Source: Actinomycetota bacterium (GTDB lineage: Bacteria > Actinomycetota > Actinomycetes > Streptosporangiales > Streptosporangiaceae). From it: a stretch of DNA of 16,051 nt. Positions 11,163 to 16,051 of this stretch are shown here, in pieces (within the stretch, counting starts at the first letter, position 1; every line of letters begins with the position of its first letter). The DNA lies in NCBI GenBank assembly GCA_003140115.1, contig PLIQ01000503.1, forward strand, positions 16,724-32,774, given 5' to 3'. Position numbers and translations under genes: made by a program. The notes beneath the pieces are model-generated. The model was given only the letters and a program-made list of their open reading frames with translations, was not told the DNA's origin and made no database searches.

Positions 11163-12322
11163 CACTTTATGACGTCGCGCGCCTGGCCGGCGTCTCCACG
11201 GCCACGGTCTCGAGGGTAGTACACGGCCAGGATCGGGTTCGCGAGGAAACCAGGATCCGGGTCAGGCAGGCCATCGAGCAGCTCGGCTACGTCCCCGACG
11301 GGGCCGCCCAGAGCCTGTCTCGCCGCCGCAAGGACGTCATCGGCCTGGTGTGCAAGGAGCGTGAGGTAGATGACGCTCTGGAGAACGCCGGGCTACTCTA
11401 CTACGACCAGGTGCTACGCGGCGTCGAGGAGCACATCCGCTACCACGACTGGTCGCTCCTGATCACCTTCCTGCAGTCAGATGACATGGGCGAGCCGGAA
11501 GTTACCCGGCTGCACGCGCTCTCGGGCAAGACCGACGGGATCCTCATCGGCGAAGGTTTCGTTGCCTCGTCTATCATCGAGCGCCTCGCCGCGCGGATGC
11601 CCGTGGTGGTCATAGCCGGGACACCCGGCGAACGTGCGGCCGACGTGGTGGCGGCCGACAACTTTTCCGGCTCGGCTGCGATCGTCACCCACCTCATCGC
11701 CGAGCACGGCATACGGCGGCTGTTCCACGTCGACGGGCCAGCGGATGCACCCGACGCCGTCGAGCGGCGGCTCGCCCTCCACCACGTGTTGCGCGGCAAC
11801 CCGCAGTGCCAGCTCATCGGCTCGGTGCACGGCATCTTCAGCGTCCGCAGCGGCGAGCATGCCGGGGAAGAACTGCTCGTCAGGCACCGCGGGGACTTGC
11901 CCGAGGCGGTCGTGTGCGCCAACGACCAGATGGCCATCGGGGTACTGCGGGCCTTCAGTAAGGCTGGCGTGGCCGTTCCTGGGGACGTGGCCGTGGTCGG
12001 CTTCGACGATATCTATCCCGCCAGCTTGTTCGATCCCCCGCTTACCACCATTCACCAGCCCACCCGCATGCTCGGTGAGCGGGGCTGCGCCCGCCTCCTC
12101 GACCGGATCGCCAGCCCCGGGCTGCCGCCCACCGTGGAACTGCTGCCGACCGTGCTCGTGCTGCGGTCAAGCTGCGGATGCCCGCCAGGCACCCTGACGC
12201 GGCGGCCCGTGGAGGCACTCGCGGCCTCCCGCATGTACCGGGCCCCCGCGGGGCAAGGGAACCATAATGCCCGCAAACCGGCCAGGTCCACCTCTGCCGC
12301 CCGCCCGGCAGCGAGGGGTTAG
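11156..12322 (+). CDS. LacI-family regulator of the GH1 / ABC importer locus
   Basis: Sugar-responsive repressor, 388 aa from GTG 11156. The helix-turn-helix occupies residues 4-23 (LYDVARLAGVSTATVSRVV), and the sensor domain ends with VAVVGFDDIYPASLFDPPLTTI and LRSSCGCPPG. About 50 basic, low-complexity residues follow the usual end of the family, an odd tail. The frame is open back to 11084, but 11084-11155 has only 11 of 24 G/C third positions, unlike the gene body, and GTG 11156 places the DNA-binding domain at the normal distance from the start. No strong Shine-Dalgarno sequence precedes it, so a leader start or coupling to the small ORF remains possible. First gene of the importer operon (9 nt to the permease); expected to repress itself, the importer and GH1 through the operators at 11022-11057. 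Confidence 0.92.
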   Translation: MVTLYDVARLAGVSTATVSRVVHGQDRVREETRIRVRQAIEQLGYVPDGAAQSLSRRRKDVIGLVCKEREVDDALENAGLLYYDQVLRGVEEHIRYHDWSLLITFLQSDDMGEPEVTRLHALSGKTDGILIGEGFVASSIIERLAARMPVVVIAGTPGERAADVVAADNFSGSAAIVTHLIAEHGIRRLFHVDGPADAPDAVERRLALHHVLRGNPQCQLIGSVHGIFSVRSGEHAGEELLVRHRGDLPEAVVCANDQMAIGVLRAFSKAGVAVPGDVAVVGFDDIYPASLFDPPLTTIHQPTRMLGERGCARLLDRIASPGLPPTVELLPTVLVLRSSCGCPPGTLTRRPVEALAASRMYRAPAGQGNHNARKPARSTSAARPAARG

Positions 12323-12331
12323 GGAGCCGCC

Positions 12332-13315
12332 ATGTACTTCATCATCCGCCGCCTGATCTTCTACGTCATCACGGCCTGGGTGGCGCTGACCATCAACTTC
12401 TTCATCCCGCGCCTCATGCCGGGAAACGCGGTCCAGGCCATCCTGGCGAAGTTTCCCGACTTGCAGCCTTCGGCCTACCACGCGCTGGAGGCGATGCTCG
12501 GGGTGGGACATCCGGGTTCGATCTGGCACCAGTACGCGACATACGTCGTCGACGTCTCCCACTTCAACTTCGGCACCTCGGTCGCGGAGTACCCGGCGCA
12601 GGTCTCGACCCTGCTCGGCGAGACGCTGCCCTGGACGATCACCTTGGTGGGCACCGCGACCGTCATCGCCTTCGTGATAGGCACCGGCCTCGGCATCGTG
12701 GCCGGCTGGCGGCACGGCGGCAGCCTGGACCGGGTTCTGCCCGGGCTCATGTTCCTGCAGGCGATTCCCTACTTCTTCTTCGCGCTGATCTTGCTCGAAC
12801 TGTTCGCCCTCAAGCTGCACGTCTTCCCGGTCGGCCAGGGCTATGGGCAGGGCCTGATTCCGGGATGGCACTGGGACTTCATCAGCAGCGCGATCTACCA
12901 CTCACTGCTGCCCGCGCTCACCATCGTGCTCACCTCGATCGCCGGCTGGATGCTGCAGATGCGCAACGTCATGATCACGACCACCGGTGAGGACTACGTG
13001 GTCGCGGCCCAGGCCAAGGGCCTGCACGATCGCCGGGTCATCTTTACCTACGCCGCGCGCAACGCGATCCTGCCGCAGCTGCAGGGATTCGGCCTGGCGA
13101 TCGGCTTCGTGGTGTCCGGCGCCCTGATCATGGAGATCGTCTTCTCCTACCCGGGGATCGGCCTGCTGCTGCTCAACGCGGTCACCTCCGAGGACTACCC
13201 GCTGATGCAGGCGATCTTCCTCGTGATCACCTTCGCCGTCCTGATCGCCAACCTGATCGTCGATCTCATCATCGTGTTCGTCGATCCCCGTGCACGGACC
13301 AGGGAGGCGCGATGA
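12332..13315 (+). CDS. ABC importer permease, DppB/OppB type
   Basis: Inner-membrane permease of 327 aa, normal for the DppB family. The N-terminus FIIRRLIFYVITAWVALTIN is the first transmembrane helix, followed by the MPGNA segment and an extracytoplasmic loop containing HFNFGTSV, typical of the family. The ATPase-contacting EAA loop begins at about residue 220 (EDYVVAAQAKGLHDRRVIF), and VVSGALIMEIVFSYPGIGLLLLNAV is the conserved C-terminal region. AGGGAG at 12321-12326 is 5 nt before ATG and overlaps the LacI stop. The family moves di/oligopeptides, nickel or oligosaccharides; the LacI and GH1 neighbours argue for a beta-linked oligosaccharide. It overlaps the next permease by 4 nt (ATGA). 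Confidence 0.95.
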   Translation: MYFIIRRLIFYVITAWVALTINFFIPRLMPGNAVQAILAKFPDLQPSAYHALEAMLGVGHPGSIWHQYATYVVDVSHFNFGTSVAEYPAQVSTLLGETLPWTITLVGTATVIAFVIGTGLGIVAGWRHGGSLDRVLPGLMFLQAIPYFFFALILLELFALKLHVFPVGQGYGQGLIPGWHWDFISSAIYHSLLPALTIVLTSIAGWMLQMRNVMITTTGEDYVVAAQAKGLHDRRVIFTYAARNAILPQLQGFGLAIGFVVSGALIMEIVFSYPGIGLLLLNAVTSEDYPLMQAIFLVITFAVLIANLIVDLIIVFVDPRARTREAR

Positions 13316-14361
13316 CTGTCGCCCCGGCGATCAGGGTCGACTCGACCGCGGTCACCCAGGAAATCGCCTATCGCGGCCGCTGGCGCCGGATGCCGACCAA
13401 GGCGAAGGTCGGCGCCGTCGTGCTCGGGCTTTTCGTGCTCGCGGCCATCATCGGGCCGCAGGTTACCCCGTACGACCCGTCGTACGGGAATCCCTCCCCC
13501 GGCGCGTCGCTGAACGCGCCGAGCGCGGCCCATCTGCTCGGCACCACGCAGAGCGGGCAGGACGTGCTATCGCAGCTTCTGGTCGGGATCCGGCTCACCC
13601 TGGAGCTCGCGATCATCGTCGGCGTGGTGGCCACGGCGCTGGCCGTGATCGTGGGCGTAGCGGCCGCCTTCCTCGGCGGCTTCTGGGACGAGGTGCTGTC
13701 GCTGATTACCAACGTGTTCCTGGTGATCCCGCCGCTGCCCCTGCTCATCGTCCTGCTCGGCTACCCGTCGCTGAGGGGGCAGGCGCCCACGATCTTGGTG
13801 CTAGCCGGCCTGGGCTGGCCGTGGGGGGCGCGGGTGATCCGGGCCCAGACCCTGGCCATCCGTAACCGCGACTTCGTGGCCGCGTCCCGGGAGACGGGGG
13901 AGAAAAGCTGGCGGATCATCGCCTTCGAGATCATCCCCAACGAGGTGAGCCTGATCGCGGCGAGCTTCGTGAACACCGTGTTGTACGCGATCGGGGCCTC
14001 GGTGGCCCTGGCTTTCATCGGCCTCGCCGACCTGAACAGCTGGAGCCTGGGCACCATTCTCTACTGGGCCGAGAGCCAGCAGGCCCTGCAGCTCGGAGCC
14101 TGGTGGTGGTTCGTACCGCCGGGCTTGGCCGTGGCGCTGATCGGTACCGCCCTGGTGCTGGTGAACACCGGGATCGACGAGCTGGGCAACCCGCGCCTGC
14201 GCGACGCGAGCAGCGCCAGCAGGATCGCCGGGCATTGGCTCCCGCCCGCCGACCCGACGCCCGTGCTGGCTCAGGTACGCCTCGGCGGCCGCGTCGCCCG
14301 GTTCCTGCACTCGTTCTCCCGAAGTTCCCTGCTCGACGACGTCACGGGAGGTGGACGCTGA
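13312..14361 (+). CDS. ABC importer permease, DppC/OppC type
   Basis: Second permease, 349 aa, slightly long for DppC (about 300). An N-terminal cytoplasmic segment precedes the first transmembrane helix (VVLGLFVLAAIIGPQVTPYD), and HLLGTTQSGQDVLSQLLVG is the DppC N-terminal signature. The EAA loop starts near residue 187 (DFVAASRETGEKSWRIIAFE), then NEVSLIAASFVNTVLYAIG and an unusually Trp-rich stretch SWSLGTILYWAESQQ to GAWWWFVPPG. After the usual end (NPRLRD) there are about 58 extra residues. The ATG sits in an ATGA overlap with DppB, preceded by AGGGAGG. It pairs with DppB to form the transmembrane channel. Confidence 0.95.
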   Translation: MTVAPAIRVDSTAVTQEIAYRGRWRRMPTKAKVGAVVLGLFVLAAIIGPQVTPYDPSYGNPSPGASLNAPSAAHLLGTTQSGQDVLSQLLVGIRLTLELAIIVGVVATALAVIVGVAAAFLGGFWDEVLSLITNVFLVIPPLPLLIVLLGYPSLRGQAPTILVLAGLGWPWGARVIRAQTLAIRNRDFVAASRETGEKSWRIIAFEIIPNEVSLIAASFVNTVLYAIGASVALAFIGLADLNSWSLGTILYWAESQQALQLGAWWWFVPPGLAVALIGTALVLVNTGIDELGNPRLRDASSASRIAGHWLPPADPTPVLAQVRLGGRVARFLHSFSRSSLLDDVTGGGR

Positions 14362-15506
14362 TGAGCACGGACCGGACCCTGGACCCGGCGATTCTGGCCA
14401 CCGGCCGGGCCCGAGCTTCTTCCGCTGACCTCAGCCCGGATACCGTGCTCGACATCCGTGACCTGTCGGTCGCCTACCGGACACCGGGGGGTGACGTGCG
14501 GGCCGTGGACCGGGTAAACCTCGCCCTCGGCGCCGGCGAGGTCCTCGGCCTGGTCGGCGAGAGCGGGTCGGGCAAGTCGACGCTGGTCTACGGCGCGACC
14601 CGCCTGCTGCGCGCGCCCGCGCTCATCACGAACGGCAGCGTCATCTACCGGGGCCGCCGGCTGTCCAGGCCTGTCGACCTGCTCGAGATGGGACCCGAGG
14701 AGCTGCGGCGACTGCGCTGGCGCGAGATCGCCATCGTGTTCCAGAGCGCGATGAACGCGCTGAACCCGGTGTTGCGGGTCCGCGACCAGTTGGTTGACGC
14801 CATCCACGCCCACCTGAAGATGCCGCGGGACGAAGCGCGGGAGAAGGCCGCGTCCCTGCTCGATCTGGTCGGCATCCCGCGGTCCCGGTTGCGCAGCTAC
14901 CCCCATGAGCTGTCCGGCGGCATGCGCCAGCGGGTGATGATCGCCATGGCGCTGGCTACCGAACCGGAAGTCGTCATCATGGACGAGCCGACCACCGCGC
15001 TCGATGTCGTGGTGCAGCGCGACATCCTGGCTCAGATCGTGGAGCTGAAGGAGCGCCTCGGCTTCTCGATCTTGTTCATCACGCATGACCTGTCGCTCCT
15101 GCTCGAGCTGGCCGACCGGATCGCGGTCATGTACGCGGGCCAGCTCTTGGAGGTCGGCACGGCGGAGGAGATCCAACACGAGACCTCGCACCCCTATACC
15201 AAGGGTCTGCTGAACTCCTTCCCGTCGCTGCACGGTCCCCGCCGCGAGCTCGCGGGCATCCCAGGTTCCCCGCCTGACCTGCGCTATCCGCCTCCTGGCT
15301 GCCCGTTCCTGCCGCGCTGCCCGTACGGGACCACGGCGTGCGAGGAGGTCGACATGCAGCTGTTGCCGGTGATCACGTCCTCCGATCCGGCGCACGTGAC
15401 AGCCTGCCCGTTCGTCCTGCCGGATACCCCGGTACCGGAGATCCGGACACCACCCGGGGCCTCCGAGGCCGGGGATCTGAGCACCGTCGCGGAGCTGGGG
15501 CCATGA
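14361..15506 (+). CDS. ABC importer ATPase, DppD/OppD type
   Basis: Cytoplasmic ATP-binding subunit, 381 aa. Walker [10 protein letters not shown] at 66-74, signature LSGGMRQR at 184-191, Walker [12 protein letters not shown] with Asp208-Glu209, and the switch His242 in FITHD are all intact. The C-terminal oligopeptide-transport domain is present, with [13 protein letters not shown] and a Cys cluster (Cys314, Cys320, Cys327, and a later Cys in TACPF), a hallmark of peptide-type importers and in some DppD proteins a site for an iron-sulfur cluster. ATG 14361 shares one base with the DppC stop (TGATG) and follows GGGAGGTGG. The frame is open upstream to 14103, but that overlaps DppC and has no supporting signals. 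It overlaps the next gene by 4 nt. Confidence 0.95.
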   Translation: MSTDRTLDPAILATGRARASSADLSPDTVLDIRDLSVAYRTPGGDVRAVDRVNLALGAGEVLGLVGESGSGKSTLVYGATRLLRAPALITNGSVIYRGRRLSRPVDLLEMGPEELRRLRWREIAIVFQSAMNALNPVLRVRDQLVDAIHAHLKMPRDEAREKAASLLDLVGIPRSRLRSYPHELSGGMRQRVMIAMALATEPEVVIMDEPTTALDVVVQRDILAQIVELKERLGFSILFITHDLSLLLELADRIAVMYAGQLLEVGTAEEIQHETSHPYTKGLLNSFPSLHGPRRELAGIPGSPPDLRYPPPGCPFLPRCPYGTTACEEVDMQLLPVITSSDPAHVTACPFVLPDTPVPEIRTPPGASEAGDLSTVAELGP

Positions 15507-16051
15507 CCGAACTGACCGTGACGTCCGCGGCCGCCGAACGCGGGCCGCTGGCCATGGAAGCGATCTCGATCGGCAAGGACTTCCGGATCGGCCGCGGCCA
15601 GATCCTGCACGCGGTGCGCGATGTCTCCTTCAATCTGTACCGCGGTGCCGTCGTCGCGCTGGTTGGCGAGAGCGGATCAGGCAAGTCAACGGCCGCGCGG
15701 CTGCTGGCCGGGCAGGAACGGCTGACCTCAGGCCGGATCCAGCTGGACGGCAAACCGGTCAAGGTAGCAAGCCGAGGGGACTTCCGGAGGTACAAGAGCG
15801 AGGTCCAGCTGGTCTTCCAGGATCCGTTCTCCTCGCTGAACCCGGTGCATACCGTGCGCTACCATCTCGAGCGCCCGGTGAAGCTGCACCAGCCGGACGC
15901 GAACGTGAGCCAGGAAGTCGCGGCGCTGCTGGACCAGGTCCGGCTCACGCCCGCGCAGCAATTCCTGCCCAAGTACCCGCACGAGCTGTCCGGCGGCCAG
16001 CGCCAGAGAGTCTCCTTCGCCCGGGCCCTGGCCGCCCGCCCGGCGGTGCTG
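15503..16051 (+). CDS. ABC importer ATPase, DppF/OppF type (cut by window end)
   Basis: The frame starts at ATG 15503 in an ATGA overlap with the DppD gene and is still open at the right edge: 183 codons are visible, about half to two thirds of a DppF. Walker [10 protein letters not shown] is at 55-63, the Q-loop region VFQDPFSSLNP follows, and the signature LSGGQRQR lies at 162-169; Walker B is beyond the window. SSLNP and the Q-for-M signature are typical of DppF, as opposed to DppD. It would form the second half of the ATPase pair. A substrate-binding protein and perhaps more glycosidases are likely to follow. Confidence 0.95.
   Translation, partial: MTELTVTSAAAERGPLAMEAISIGKDFRIGRGQILHAVRDVSFNLYRGAVVALVGESGSGKSTAARLLAGQERLTSGRIQLDGKPVKVASRGDFRRYKSEVQLVFQDPFSSLNPVHTVRYHLERPVKLHQPDANVSQEVAALLDQVRLTPAQQFLPKYPHELSGGQRQRVSFARALAARPAVL

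Noticed and set aside
14103..14360. Upstream extension of the DppD frame
   Set aside because: It overlaps the conserved end of DppC, has no initiation signal and reads as low-complexity Arg/Pro. ATG 14361 follows GGGAGGTGG.
1..16051. CRISPR array, tRNA/rRNA genes, insertion sequences, prophage or att sites
   Set aside because: No regularly spaced repeats, tRNA-like folds, transposase or integrase motifs were recognised on either strand.

Overview
The base composition (very GC-rich, strong G/C preference at third codon positions, many GTG starts, ATGA/GTGA overlaps) and the gene families point to a high-GC actinobacterium, probably a soil or plant-associated filamentous actinomycete. The genus cannot be told from the sequence alone.

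Layout. (1) 1-1413, plus strand: the end of a probable membrane protein, then a tryptophanyl-tRNA synthetase gene. Its leader holds a 13-codon ORF with two adjacent Trp codons, a predicted antiterminator and an intrinsic terminator. This is the anatomy of ribosome-mediated transcription attenuation, and the synthetase looks like the inducible, indolmycin-tolerant type. (2) 1407-4930, minus strand: a LacI-family regulator translationally coupled to an intracellular GH3 glycosidase (beta-xylosidase/beta-glucosidase), with two A/T-rich palindromes upstream. (3) 5197-7965, plus strand: a polymerase-I-family DNA polymerase without a 5' nuclease domain, then an APH-fold phosphotransferase. (4) 7198-9347, minus strand: a GNAT acetyltransferase and an alpha/beta hydrolase. 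The hydrolase frame has no stop where its domain ends and runs 768 nt antisense through the phosphotransferase gene. (5) 9533-16051: a GH1 beta-glucosidase gene (minus) divergent from a LacI-family regulator followed by a Dpp/Opp-type ABC importer operon (two permeases, two ATPases, the second cut by the window edge).

How it fits together. Region 5 reads as an inducible oligosaccharide system. The importer would bring in a beta-linked oligosaccharide, GH1 would split it in the cytoplasm, and the LacI-type protein would control both arms from a 130-bp control region. That region has two opposed promoters with 17-bp spacers, overlapping at their -10 elements and at perfect or near-perfect palindromic operators. 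Region 2 is a second sugar-regulator/glycosidase pair with a clearly different operator. The peptide-type importer is assigned to sugar by context, not by motifs; no substrate-binding protein gene is in view.

The most distinctive signals are the trpS attenuator, the helically phased operator array at 10967-11068, the antisense overlap at 7198-7965, and the polymerase with a Leu at the position of the usual O-helix Phe and no visible exonuclease I motif. No tRNA, rRNA, CRISPR array, insertion sequence or att site was recognised, and no gene-free stretch exceeds about 300 bases.
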